Positions 25,485 through 36,400 of a stretch of 64,000 nt of DNA are shown here, one piece after another (position 1 is the first letter of the stretch; every line of letters begins with the position of its first letter). The stretch spans positions 310,001 through 374,000 of the forward strand of contig NC_083371.1 of the NCBI RefSeq assembly GCF_029542785.1, given 5' to 3'. This stretch comes from Malassezia japonica (lineage: Eukaryota > Basidiomycota > Malasseziomycetes > Malasseziales > Malasseziaceae). Below the pieces are notes generated by a model that saw only the letters and a list, made by a program, of their open reading frames with translations, made no database searches and was not told the origin of the DNA. Both the position numbers and the translations under genes were made by a program.

Positions 25485-28374
25485 TTAGGACAGTACGTCG
25501 GTCACGAGGCCCTGGGTAGGGATGCGGTGCCCGCCGTGGCGCTCGAGCCATGCGTGCGTACGTGCCGCGAGGTCCATGGTATCGTGCGGCATATCCGCGA
25601 GGCGCGCAACGTCTAGGCCATGCGATGTGCGATTCACGCCAGGGCGCACTTTATGGGAGTACCGCAGTCCCTCGCCGCACGTTTCGAGTGTCGTGCACAC
25701 GAATGCGACACGGCGTGCCAAGTCCTGCGCGGCCCCCTGTGCAGTTTCTGCACTCTCCAAGAGGTCAGCGAGTTCGTAGTAGTGGGTCGCAAAGAGACTG
25801 CGGCACCCGATCCGCGTCGCCAACGTGTGCAGAGTACCAAACGCAATCGAGAGCCCAACCGATGTATTCGTCCCGCGCCCGATTTCGTCGGCAATCACAA
25901 AGCTGCGTGGTGTCGCACGTCGCAGGATCTCGGCAGTCTCGGCCATCTCGACCATAAAGGTGCTGCGCGAGTGGAAGAGGTCGTCTTTTGCGCCGACGCG
26001 AGAAAAGATGCGGTCGACGACGCCAAGGTGCGCGGCCTCTGCCGGGACAAAGCTGCCGGCCTGCGCAAGGACGCTGAGGATTGCATTCTGGCGCAGAAAT
26101 GTCGACTTTCCGCCCATGTTCGGCCCGGTGACGAGGTGCATGCACTCCTTGTGACCGAGCACCAAATCGTTCTTGGTAAAGAGGCGCTGTCGCTCCAAAA
26201 GGCCCATCTCGACCGCGAGATGGCGCCCGCCGTGGATCGTAAACGTGGTCGAGTCGTCGACCGTCGGCCGCGTGAGGTGCAGTTCCTCAGCCGCCTGCGC
26301 AAAGGACAGCAGCACGTCAAGCTGGTCGATGAGCCGCGCATTGCGCCGCAGTGCGGCTGTTTCTTGCAGGACCTCTTGGCGCAGCATCTCGAGGCTCTCG
26401 GCCTCGCGCTCCGACAGGCGCGCCGCCAGCTTTTGGAGTTTCATACCGATCTTGGTCCATCCGGCATGGTAATAGGTCCGTGTCGTCTTTGTTTTGTAGG
26501 CAAGCGATAGGGGTGCGTCGCTCGGCGCGCCACGCGCACTGGCAAAGTGCACAACGTGCCCTTGGCCAAGGAGGAAGCGCAGCGTAACCGGCTCTTGGAA
26601 CTCGGTACGCAGCGCATTTTCGAGGCGGCGTGCCTCTTTTCGCAGGCTCGTGTGCTCGTCCGTGAACGCACGGAGCACCGGCGAGGCGTCGGGGCGGATA
26701 AGATGCTCAAAGTCGTCGCCCCACAAGTCCCCGTCGAGGAGAAGCGCGGCCGGCTCGCTCTTTCGCGTGCGCCGCTTGGGCGGGTCATCGGTCGGCGTCG
26801 CCCCTCCGCCGTACGCGACGTCGCGCGACTGCTCCATGGCCTCTTGGCGCTGGATACGTTTTTCAATCACGCGCTCATCGATGGCGCCGCCGAGCCGCTC
26901 GCCCAGCGCGTGCAGCGACTGGAACTTGGCCAACAGCTCCCCGAGCTCGGTCCATCCCAGCGTGCTGGGCGCTGCGGCCGCCTGCTCGGCCTGCAGGCGC
27001 TGCACCAGTGCGTCCGAGGTGCGCACAAAGTCGCGCACTTCCAGCAAGTCTTGCTCGTCGTTGCGCCGCAGGCTAATACGCTGCAGCGTACGCAAAATAT
27101 CGCCGACGCCGCCCCGCAGCAGCGTACGCAGATCTTTGCGAAGAAACGGGCGCTGAAGCAGCCAGTCGACGAGCGCGTGGCGTGCGCGAATCAGGGGTAT
27201 CGAGGTGCTGGGCTGTGCGAGCCACTGCGTGAGGAGCCGCGTGCCGCCTTGTGTCATGGTCCGGCGCACAATGCTAGTCAGGCTTCCCCGCACGCTGCCG
27301 TCGCGCGCCGTCTCGCGGATTTCGAGGGCACCGAGCGTATGGGCGTCGAGGTGCATCACCTGGTCGTCCGCAGCGCCGAGTGTGCCTTCGGACGTGTCAA
27401 TGTGCAGGCCCGGCATGTGCTCCATGAGGCGCGTCTCGAGGTAGTACGTGAGCACTGCGATTGCGTCGCGCTCCGCGTCCGACGCATGCGCCGGCACATG
27501 CCGCAGGTCGAGCGCGTCGCGCCGAGGCTCAACCGCTGCAACCGCGGCGTGAATCATATCCATGGCCTCGTACACGAGCGCTGCGTCCGGCCCCAGCTGG
27601 CCATCGACAAGCACGACCTCGCGGGGCTGGATGCGTACAATCTCGTCGCGCACCTCTTTTTCGTCGGCACACTGGCCAGTCTGAAAATCAGCCGTGCTCA
27701 CATCAAGCCAGGCGATACCGTAGCCGGCGTGGGTCTTGGACAGGGCAAGGATAAAATTATTCGAGAACGGATCGAGGAAGCGCTCGTCGATTAGCGTGCC
27801 GGGCGACACGATACGCGTCACGCGCCGCGAGAACGAAGCGCTCGATGGGCTCTCTTTAAACTCTTCGCAGATCGCAACGAGCCGCCCTTTTTCCTGGACG
27901 AGCACCTTGAGGTACTTGTCGAGCTGGTGGATCGGAAATCCCGACATTGGCACGACCTGCCCCGCCCACCGGCGCGTCGCAAGCTTGATGCTGATGTCGG
28001 CCGCCAGCTGCGGTGCCTGCTCAAAGTACGACTGGGTAAGCCAGTGCACGCACCTCGTAGAATCCACCCACGCGCGTAAGCAGCAGGCAGTTGGGAAACT
28101 TGCGCATGTTATCAAGCACATTCAGCGCGAGCGGCGGCCATTCCGGCTCGGGCGGCGCGACGACGCGCTCCTGCGGCGCATCGACGCGGTCTGGAAGATC
28201 GTCGAGCGTAAACGCTTTCGACCGCCGCGCGCCCACCGGACCTTGGCTATGCAGCGCGCGTTCCGCTGCCGCACGCACCCCGAGCATCCATCCCGCACAG
28301 AGACCCCGGCGTGGGGCCGCAGCGGCCGCCAGTCTCCGCACTCCGAGGCCACGTCCCTGCACGACGCGCCGCAT
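25485..28374 (-). CDS. MSH1: Mitochondrial MutS homologue
   Basis: Mismatch-binding ATPase for mitochondrial DNA maintenance. Exons 28054-28374 and 25485-28031, joined over a 22-nt intron (28032-28053), give 955 aa. Exon 1 encodes an Arg-rich presequence ([20 protein letters not shown]) and the mismatch-contact motif in [10 protein letters not shown]. The intron falls directly after that Phe-Tyr-Glu, and exon 2 continues [20 protein letters not shown] as in MutS domain I. The C-terminal ATPase has Walker [15 protein letters not shown] (about 739), an ABC-type region and Walker B with [20 protein letters not shown] (about 819). A Lys/Arg-rich insert (KRRTRKSEP) lies in the lever region. It is divergent from ABC copy 2 (71 bp between starts). 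Confidence 0.92.
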
Positions 28375-28386
28375 GAAGGTGCAGGA

Positions 28387-28393
28387 TTAGTCA
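28387..28393. promoter_or_regulatory. TTAGTCA, AP-1/Yap-like element between MSH1 and ABC copy 2
   Basis: TTAGTCAT in the 71-bp divergent promoter resembles a Yap/AP-1 site. Yeast YCF1, a member of the same transporter class, is Yap1-controlled. One short match, so weak. Confidence 0.2.
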
Positions 28394-28445
28394 TACGACG
28401 CACAAGCCTCCTGCAGGTGCTGCTGACAGGTCACGACCGACGTTG

Positions 28446-31400
28446 ATGCCCAGCGCCTTGGGAACGCTCGTCTCGAGCAGTGGCCCCTGCTGGCTGTCCC
28501 CGTTTGGGACGGTTGACTGGAACCCATGCTTCCGCGCGGAAGTTTTAAACGCCGCGCTTCCCTATGCGGCAATCGTGCTCTCTGCCATTTTTTGGGCGGC
28601 GGCCGTGGCGGTCGATAAGCGCCACCGCCAAGAAAAGTTTGCGCGCGAGGTCGCGCAGCTGAACCCTGACTCGTCCAACTTTTACCAGACATTCCCCGAG
28701 TCGAGCGAGACGTCGCCGATCGTGCAGGCGACGACGCCGGCGGAGCGCGTCTTTCAGACGGAAAATGCGGTGGTAATCGACGCCGCGCTCTCGATCAAGG
28801 AAGATTTGTCGTCGTGCGCGACGCACGAGCGCATCGCGCAGGAACATCGTGCCAAGCGCATTCTCGAGTGCGTCGTTGCGGCCATGCTTGCTCTGACGCA
28901 CATTGCTGGCGCGTCGCTGTCGGCAGAATGGGAGCGTTCCTGGATTGTGTTCTGGCTGTACGGCACGGCACTGTCGCTGTACACGCTGCGCACTGGCCGC
29001 GGATTCCTGATGCAAAAGACGCTCTTGTCGACGCTTTACCTGCTCGTGACTGTATCCAACTGGCGCACGAGTCTCGTGGCAAAAGACGCGGCGCCGACGC
29101 GGATCCTGACCGGTGTGCAGCTCGTGCTCGCGCTGTGCATGGCGGCGCTGAGCTACGTCACGCCGATGTCGCAGACTGTGCCGCACAAGTTGCGTGCGCT
29201 GTACGACACGATGCACAAGCGCACCGTCTACAGCCAGCTGCGCACGGCGATGCCGACGCCGCCCCACGAGCGCCGCGGCGGTGAAGAGGTCATTGCAAGC
29301 TACTCGGCGGACGCAGACCTGCCGCCGCCGCCGGAACAGCACGCGTCGCTGCTGAGCCGCGCGCTCTTTGCGTTTGTGCAGCCGGCCATCATCAAGTACT
29401 ACTTCCAGCCGATCACGCTTCCCGACGTCCCGCAGCTCATGCTGGGCGACCGTGCGGCCGCCGTGGTGTCCATGTTCCGCTCGAACGAGAAAGTGAGTCG
29501 GCCGGGAGATCAGCCGTCGCTGTGGGTGCGCCTGCTGAAAAACTTCCTGCCGCTGGTCGTGTATCAGTGCAGCTGCTCGCTGGTGACGACAATCATGACG
29601 ATTGTGCCGGTTTACTTCCTCTCGCGCCTGCTCAGCTTCTTTTCGGAGCGCGCCAAGAGCAGCGAGGCGCCGCTGCACATGGGCGTGCTTTTTGCGCTGG
29701 CCATGTTTGGCAGCCAGACGCTCCTCTCCGTCTTTCAGTCGCAGGCGCTCATGACCGGCCGCCACATCTGCGTGCAGATCCGCGCCGTACTTACGTTTGA
29801 GATCCTTAGCAAGACGATGCGCCGCAGCATCTCGCTCAAGAAGGCCGACGACACGCCGGTGGAACGCACGTCGGACGACGACACGGAAGACGACGCGGCG
29901 CCGGCAACCGACGGCCAGGTGACAAACTTGGTGTCGGTCGACGTGAACCGCGTGAGCGAGTTTGCGGCGTACACACACTTTCTCGTGCCGGAGCAGCCGC
30001 TGACGGTGATCCTCGGCATCGTTTACTTGGTGTCGCTCCTGGGCATGTCGGCCGTCATTGGCCTGATTCTGCTGGTGGTCATGATCCCATTCCAGGCGTA
30101 CCTCTCGCGCGTCCTCGTCTCGATCCAGACGCGCATGCTGCGTGCGACAGACGAGCGCATGAACCTCGCAAGCGAGGTCCTTACCTGCATCAAGACGGTC
30201 AAGTTCTTTGCGTGGGAAAAGCCGTTCGAAGTGCGCATGGGCGAGACGCGTACCAAGGAGCTACGTCTCCTGCGCCTCAACTTTTTCTTTTCGATCCTGA
30301 ACCACATTACGTTTATTGGCACGCCGATGCTCGTGACGATGGCGACCTTTGGCGCACATACGCTCGTCTTCCAAAAGACGCTCACCGCCGAGACGGCTTT
30401 TACGGCGCTTGCGCTGTTCAACACGCTGCGCCGGCCGCTTGCGGATCTGCCGCAGCTCATCCACTGGCTCCTGAACGCTGTCGTGTCGGTGCGCCGTATC
30501 GACAACTACCTCCAACAGCCGGACACGGGCAAGTACGACCAGCTGCTCGCCAACGTCCCGCAAGACGCAGTGTACACTCCTCCTTCGTTCTCCAAGATTG
30601 GGTTCGTGGACGCAACGTTCAGCTATGGCGAAGAGAGCCAGTTCTCGTTGCAAAATCTCAACTGCCTCTTTCCGGTCGGCGAGATCAGCTGCGTGATCGG
30701 CCCGGTAGGCTCGGGCAAGACGTCGCTTTTGCTTGCAATGATGGGCGAGCTGCACCGCGTCTCGGGCACGACGCGCATGCCGTGCCCTATTGCACGCTCG
30801 CTGGTCGAGCCGGATCCGGAGACGCACCTGACCGAGTCGGTCGCATACTGCTCCCAGAGCGCCTGGCTTCTCGGCACGACCGTGCGCCAAAACATTTTGT
30901 TTGGCGCCAAGTACGATCAAGGCCGCTACTGCGAGGTGCTCAAGGCCTGCGCGCTCGAGCCGGACCTCGATATCCTCGAGTATCACGACGAGACCGAGGT
31001 GGGCGAAAAGGGCACGTCGCTCTCGGGCGGCCAGAAAGCGCGCATCTCCCTGGCACGGGCATTCTACTCAAACGCGAAACACATTCTCATCGACGATGCC
31101 TTGTCGGCCGTCGATGCCCACACGGCGCGCCACCTGAACGAAAAGTGCTTCCGGGGCCCGCTGGCCAAGGGCCGCACGATCGTGCTCGTGACGCACGCCG
31201 TGACGCTCATGCTCCCGAGCGCATCGTACGCAATCGTGATGGATGGCGGGCGGATTGCAGCGCAGGGAAAGCCGGCTGCGCTCCTTGCCCAGGGCCATAT
31301 CAAGGAGGGGAGTGCGGTGCAGCTCGAGGCGGCCGATGAGGACACCGCCGTCGAGGACGAGTCGCTGCAAAAGGTGCGCTGGGAAAAGGCGCAGGAGCGC

Positions 31401-33344
31401 CGTGCGCGCAAGGCGCTGGCCGATAAGAATGAGGAAAAGATTGCGCGTGAGCAGTCGAGCACTTCGCTATACTGGCTGTACATGGGCTCGGTCGCGCACA
31501 AGACTGGCGCGGCGGTCCTCATTTGGCTTGTGCTGACGGCGATGTACGTCAGTATTCGTGCCGTGGACGTCGGGAGTGGCGCTTGGCTGCGCAACTGGGC
31601 GCGGTCGTACGAAGGCCACCGCGAGGTGCTGCTGCACGCCGTGCACTACGTCCGCTCCGTGCCGGAACAGCTGCTCAAGGAGAGCACCGTGCTGGAAGAG
31701 GACCGTACTGTGTACTACCTGAAAGGCTACGCGGCGATCGTGGTGGGCTTCATCGTGCTTAGTTTTGTCTGTGATCTGCTCCAGTTCCAGGCGTCGCTGC
31801 AGGCATCCGCGCGCTTGTACAACCGCCTCATCCGTGCACTGCTCTTTGCCAAGCCGCAGTTCTACGACAAGACGCCGATCGGGCGTATTACGAACCGGTT
31901 GTCACGCGATATGGAGGAAATCGACCAGGAGCTGTCGCCCGTTATGCAAATGACGGTCGAGAACCTGATTTCGCTCGTGGCGATCATTGCAGTCATCTGC
32001 TGGGCGACGCCCAAGTTTTTGCTTGTGCTCGGTGTGGTGATGGCCATGTACTTTACCATTGGCTCGCTGTACCTTGCCTCGTCGCGCGACCTGAAGCGCA
32101 TCGAGAGTGTGCAGCGCTCGCCGTTGTATACTCTCGTCGGTGAGACCATCTCGGGTATGGTCACGATTCGCGCGTACAGCGACGGCGAGCGTGTGATGCG
32201 CCAGTGCCTGAACCTGGTCGATAAGTGGAACCGTGCGTTCCTTTTCTTGTGGTACGAGAATCGCTGGCTGAGCATCTGCTGCGATGTGTCGGGCGCCGGC
32301 GTGACGCTCACCGCTGCGCTCTTCCTCCTGCTTGGCACGGCGGACGCAGCGCTGGCTGGCTTCACGCTATCGTATGCCATTACGCTCGTCGACGTCGTTT
32401 TGTGGCTCGTGCGTTTGTACTCGGTCGTGGAGATTAACATGAACTCGGTCGAGCGCATCGGCGAGTACATCAGCATCGAGTCGGAGCGTGCCGGCGGATC
32501 TTTGCCGCCTGCGCACTGGCCGACCGACTCAGGGAGCATCGATATCAAGGGGCTGTCCGTGCGCTACGGCCCGGAATTCCCGCTCGCACTTACCGATGTC
32601 TCTTTTACCATCACCCCTGGCGAAAAGGTCGGTATTGTCGGCCGTACGGGCAGCGGTAAGTCAACGCTGTCTCTTGCCTTTTTCCGCTTCCTCGAAGCCG
32701 AGTCGGGCTCGATCGTGATCGACGGGATCGACATTTCCAACATCACACTCGAGGCACTGCGCAGCCGCCTGACCATTATTCCCCAGGACTCGCAGCTCTT
32801 CCGCGGCACGGTCCGTGCAAACCTCGATCCGTTTGGGACATGCGACGATGGCGACATGTGGTTTGCGCTGCAGCGCTGCCAGCTTGCCACGGGCACGCAC
32901 GATGGTGCCTTCAGGCCGAGCGATACGAGTGTGATCAAGACGCTTGATGACGCTGTCGAGCAAGGTGGCGCCAACTTTAGCGCCGGTCAACGCCAGCTTC
33001 TCTCGCTCGCCCGCGGCCTGCTCAAGATGCGCAACAGCCGCATCCTCATTCTCGACGAGAGCACCGCAAATCTCGACTCAGAGTCCGACACACTCATCCA
33101 GCGCACTATCCGTGAGCAAATGGCGCCTGGCGTGACGATTCTCACGGTCGCCCACCGCCTCAAGACCATTATTGACTATGACAAGGTCCTTGTCTTGGAC
33201 AAGGGCCACGTTCTCGAGTTCGACTCGCCTGCGAACCTGCTCGCGAAGCCAAACTCGTCATTTTACCACCTCTGCGCCCAGAGTGGCGACTTGGACGAGC
33301 TGACCCAAGCCGCTTCCGAGGCGCAGTCGCATCGCATTCCGTAA
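28446..33344 (+). CDS. ABCC-type (MRP) full-length ABC transporter, copy 2
   Basis: 1632 aa from the ATG at 28446 (the preceding in-frame TTG is ignored). A TMD0 of about five helices starts with SPFGTVDWNPCFRAEVLN, followed by a Lys/Arg-rich linker and a helical ERVFQTENAVVIDAAL segment also found in copy 3. NBD1: GPVGSGKTSLLLAMMGEL (about 751), LSGGQKAR, LIDDALSAVD. NBD2: GRTGSGKSTLSLAFF (about 1397), FSAGQRQLL (Phe for the usual Leu) and LILDESTANLD. Copies 2 and 3 share domain layout end to end and are closer to each other than to copy 1. The last 400 bases contain a tract nearly identical to copy 3 (32970-33206). Likely vacuolar or plasma-membrane efflux; substrate unknown. Confidence 0.92.
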   Translation: MPSALGTLVSSSGPCWLSPFGTVDWNPCFRAEVLNAALPYAAIVLSAIFWAAAVAVDKRHRQEKFAREVAQLNPDSSNFYQTFPESSETSPIVQATTPAERVFQTENAVVIDAALSIKEDLSSCATHERIAQEHRAKRILECVVAAMLALTHIAGASLSAEWERSWIVFWLYGTALSLYTLRTGRGFLMQKTLLSTLYLLVTVSNWRTSLVAKDAAPTRILTGVQLVLALCMAALSYVTPMSQTVPHKLRALYDTMHKRTVYSQLRTAMPTPPHERRGGEEVIASYSADADLPPPPEQHASLLSRALFAFVQPAIIKYYFQPITLPDVPQLMLGDRAAAVVSMFRSNEKVSRPGDQPSLWVRLLKNFLPLVVYQCSCSLVTTIMTIVPVYFLSRLLSFFSERAKSSEAPLHMGVLFALAMFGSQTLLSVFQSQALMTGRHICVQIRAVLTFEILSKTMRRSISLKKADDTPVERTSDDDTEDDAAPATDGQVTNLVSVDVNRVSEFAAYTHFLVPEQPLTVILGIVYLVSLLGMSAVIGLILLVVMIPFQAYLSRVLVSIQTRMLRATDERMNLASEVLTCIKTVKFFAWEKPFEVRMGETRTKELRLLRLNFFFSILNHITFIGTPMLVTMATFGAHTLVFQKTLTAETAFTALALFNTLRRPLADLPQLIHWLLNAVVSVRRIDNYLQQPDTGKYDQLLANVPQDAVYTPPSFSKIGFVDATFSYGEESQFSLQNLNCLFPVGEISCVIGPVGSGKTSLLLAMMGELHRVSGTTRMPCPIARSLVEPDPETHLTESVAYCSQSAWLLGTTVRQNILFGAKYDQGRYCEVLKACALEPDLDILEYHDETEVGEKGTSLSGGQKARISLARAFYSNAKHILIDDALSAVDAHTARHLNEKCFRGPLAKGRTIVLVTHAVTLMLPSASYAIVMDGGRIAAQGKPAALLAQGHIKEGSAVQLEAADEDTAVEDESLQKVRWEKAQERRARKALADKNEEKIAREQSSTSLYWLYMGSVAHKTGAAVLIWLVLTAMYVSIRAVDVGSGAWLRNWARSYEGHREVLLHAVHYVRSVPEQLLKESTVLEEDRTVYYLKGYAAIVVGFIVLSFVCDLLQFQASLQASARLYNRLIRALLFAKPQFYDKTPIGRITNRLSRDMEEIDQELSPVMQMTVENLISLVAIIAVICWATPKFLLVLGVVMAMYFTIGSLYLASSRDLKRIESVQRSPLYTLVGETISGMVTIRAYSDGERVMRQCLNLVDKWNRAFLFLWYENRWLSICCDVSGAGVTLTAALFLLLGTADAALAGFTLSYAITLVDVVLWLVRLYSVVEINMNSVERIGEYISIESERAGGSLPPAHWPTDSGSIDIKGLSVRYGPEFPLALTDVSFTITPGEKVGIVGRTGSGKSTLSLAFFRFLEAESGSIVIDGIDISNITLEALRSRLTIIPQDSQLFRGTVRANLDPFGTCDDGDMWFALQRCQLATGTHDGAFRPSDTSVIKTLDDAVEQGGANFSAGQRQLLSLARGLLKMRNSRILILDESTANLDSESDTLIQRTIREQMAPGVTILTVAHRLKTIIDYDKVLVLDKGHVLEFDSPANLLAKPNSSFYHLCAQSGDLDELTQAASEAQSHRIP
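32970..33206. repeat. Gene-conversion-like tract, ABC copy 2 member
   Basis: 237 bp in NBD2 (signature, Walker B, H-loop) that differ from 38066-38302 at only four positions (98%). Directly outside the tract identity drops sharply, to roughly 70% over the next 60 bases. Confidence 0.85.
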
Positions 33345-33391
33345 TTCCCTAGTGACACACCTGCACCGTGCGTTCTGCCGCTGCATTCCGC

Positions 33392-33398
33392 TGAGTCA
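33392..33398. promoter_or_regulatory. TGAGTCA (AP-1/Gcn4-type site) before ABC copy 3
   Basis: Exact TGAGTCA heptamer, 102 bp before the ATG of copy 3 and 64 bp before the TATA box. It matches AP-1/Gcn4 sites; together with TTAGTCA before copy 2 it suggests shared bZIP control. Inference. Confidence 0.3.
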
Positions 33399-33461
33399 TA
33401 TGCAGAGTGGAGGTGGCGCGAGATAAAGTGCAGCGCTTCATTTTGACAGAATTCGCCCGGG

Positions 33462-33467
33462 TATAAA
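33462..33467 (+). promoter_or_regulatory. TATA box of ABC copy 3
   Basis: TATAAA within GGGTATAAATTATAAG, 33 bp before the ATG at 33500. It implies a very short leader, or initiation close to the start codon. Confidence 0.5.
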
Positions 33468-33499
33468 TTATAAGCACGCGCGCCGCCGTATTGCCTTGC

Positions 33500-36400
33500 A
33501 TGCTGTCTGTTTTAGACACGCAGAGTGGCCAGTCGTGCTGGCTCACCCCATTTGGTACCGTGGACTGGAATCCATGCTTTCGAGCTGAAATCTTGAACGG
33601 TGTCGTGCCGCTCGCCATCCTCACCGCCTCTGGTGCCTGGTGGTTCGTGAGCAGCGCAGTAGATAAGAAGAAGCGCCAAGAAGAACTCGCTCGTGAAGTC
33701 GCAAACCTCAACCCGGAATCCTCCAACTTTTACCATCCGACTGAGCGCGCAACAGAAGAGACGCCGCTCGCGCCGCAGCCGCCCAAGCCCAACGCAGCAC
33801 AGCGCGTTTTTCAGACAGAGAATGCCGTGCTCATTGATGCTGCTCTTGCCATCAAAGAGACATTCCGCGACGCAGAAGTCAAGGAGAATTGCCAGCGTGT
33901 GCAACACGTCAAGTCGCTCGTCGAACTTGCCGCTGCAGCATTGATTTGCATCACGCACGTCGCCGGCAGCGCACTTTCCGCAGAATGGGAGGCTCGCTGG
34001 ATCGTGTTTTGGGTGTATGCCACCGCACTTAGCGCGACTGCCTTATGGAAGCACAAACCGTTGATTGCGCAAAAGGTGCTGCTTTCTTCGGTCTATTTGG
34101 TCGTGATTGTGTCGAATCTGCGCACCAGTTTCCTAGCGCCGACGTCACAGGCAGTGCGTGTGGTCACGGCAGTCCAGACGGCACTTGCTGTGACTATATT
34201 TACAGCGATTGTTACTACACCGGTGACACATCCACTGCCGTCGAAGCTGACAGCACTGTACAACACAATGCACAAGCAAACGCACTACGAGGACCTCCGC
34301 ACGGCGATGCCTACGCCGCCGCACGAACATGAGGAAGAGACACTCGCCGCAAGCTATTCGAAGGATACACAACCGCTCCATACGCCGCCCGAGCAGTACG
34401 CTACACTCTTCGGTCGTGCCCTATTTACTTTTGTGCAACCGATTATCTTGAAGTACTATCGCACCCCAATTACTTTGCCAGATGTGCCCCAGATTATGGC
34501 AGGCGACCGCGCCGCAGCAGTCACTGCCCTGTTCCGCACGAACCAATGCGCAGACATCGGTACAGATGCCAAGTACGTTCCGCTTTGGCGCCGCCTCATT
34601 CAATTCTTTGCACCGATGCTCGTTTACCAGGGCATGTGCGGGCTGGTGGCCACGGTGCTGACTCTGCTTCCGATCGTATTCCTCTCTCGCCTGCTCAACT
34701 TCTTTACGCTGCAGGCCGAGGGAGGAGCGGCCGCGCCACCGCTGCACATGGGTGTCCTCTACGCTTCGGGCATGTTTTTCAGCCAGGTGTTCTTCTCTAT
34801 CGTCCAGTCACAGGGTCTCATGACCGGCCGCCATGTCTGCTCGCAGATCCGGTCGATTCTTACCTTTGAGATTCTCAGCAAGACGATGCGCCGAAGCATT
34901 AGTGCAAAGAAGGGGTCTTCGGACGAGGATGCAGAAGACAGCAAGGAGAAGGGAGACGACGAGGAAGAACAGGGGGCCGCAACAGATGGCCAGGTCACCA
35001 ACCTTGTGTCGGTCGACGTTAGCCAAGTTGCCGAGTTCTCGTCCTACATTCACCAACTCTTCCCGCAAGAGCCCTTGTCGGTCGTGCTGGGCATTGTTTA
35101 TCTGATCAATCTCCTTGGCATGTCGGCGGCCGTTGGCCTAATCCTCCTTGTGCTTACTATCCCGTTGCAGTCATACCTGATCCGCTTGTCGACCGAGGTC
35201 TCGGAGCGGATGCTAAAGGCGACCGATGCGCGTCTCGACCTCGCGGGCGAAGTCCTTGCTTGTATCAAAACGGTCAAGTTCTTTGCTTGGGAGAAGCCAT
35301 TTGAGGTGCGCATGGCCGAAACGCGTCGGAAAGAGCTCAATCTGCTGCGCTTCAGCAATATCCTCCAGCTCTTTATCTCTCTGACATTTGTGGGCACGCC
35401 CATGCTCGTAACGATGGCGACGTTTGGAGTGCACACGCTTGTGTTTAAGAAGGCGCTCACGGCAGAGACCGCTTTTACGGCGCTGGCCCTGTTCAATACG
35501 CTCCGTGCACCGCTCACGGGATTGCCGGGTATGATCCACTGGATGCTGGGAGCGATTGTGTCGGTGCGCCGTGTGGACAAGTACATGCAACAGCCGGATA
35601 CGACCAAGTACGAGCAGCTGCTCAACCCGAGCTCGGAGGCGGACCACTTTTCGGGAGGACCCGATGCAATCGGCTTTAAGAATGCCACCTTTACCTATGC
35701 ATCTGAGCAGGATACGGAGGAACAGTTCAAGCTGCGTGATATTACTTGCTCATTCCCTACGGGTGAGATCAGTCTTGTGGTCGGCCCTGTGGGCTCTGGC
35801 AAGACGTCAATTTTACTGGCCCTCATGGGTGAGCTCCGTCGGGTGAAGGGGGAGACGGTCATGCCATGGCCCATTGCGCGCTCGATGGTGCAACCAGACC
35901 CGCATACGCACCTGGCAGAGTCGGCGGCGTACTGCCCCCAGAGCGCCTGGCTCCTCGGCACAACCGTTCGCGAGAACATTTTGTTTGGTGCCAAGTATGA
36001 CGAAAGTCGCTACCGTGAGGTGCTCAAGGCCTGCGCACTTGAGCCGGACCTTGATATCTTGGAGTTCCACGACGAGACCGAGGTGGGTGAGAAGGGCACG
36101 TCGCTCTCGGGCGGCCAGAAAGCGCGCATCTCCCTGGCGCGTGCCTTTTACTCGAACGCTAAGTACATCCTGATTGACGATGCCTTGTCCGCTGTTGACG
36201 CTCACACTGCCCGACACCTGTGCGAAAAGTGTTTCCGCGGTCCACTGGCTAAGGGTCGCACTATTGTACTCGTGACACACGCAGTCACACTCATGCTCCC
36301 CAACTCTGCCTACGTTGCGGTGATGGACGGTGGTCGCATTTCGGCGCAGGGCAAGCCTTCAGTGCTGCTGGCCCAAGGTCAGATTCGCGAGATGACGTCC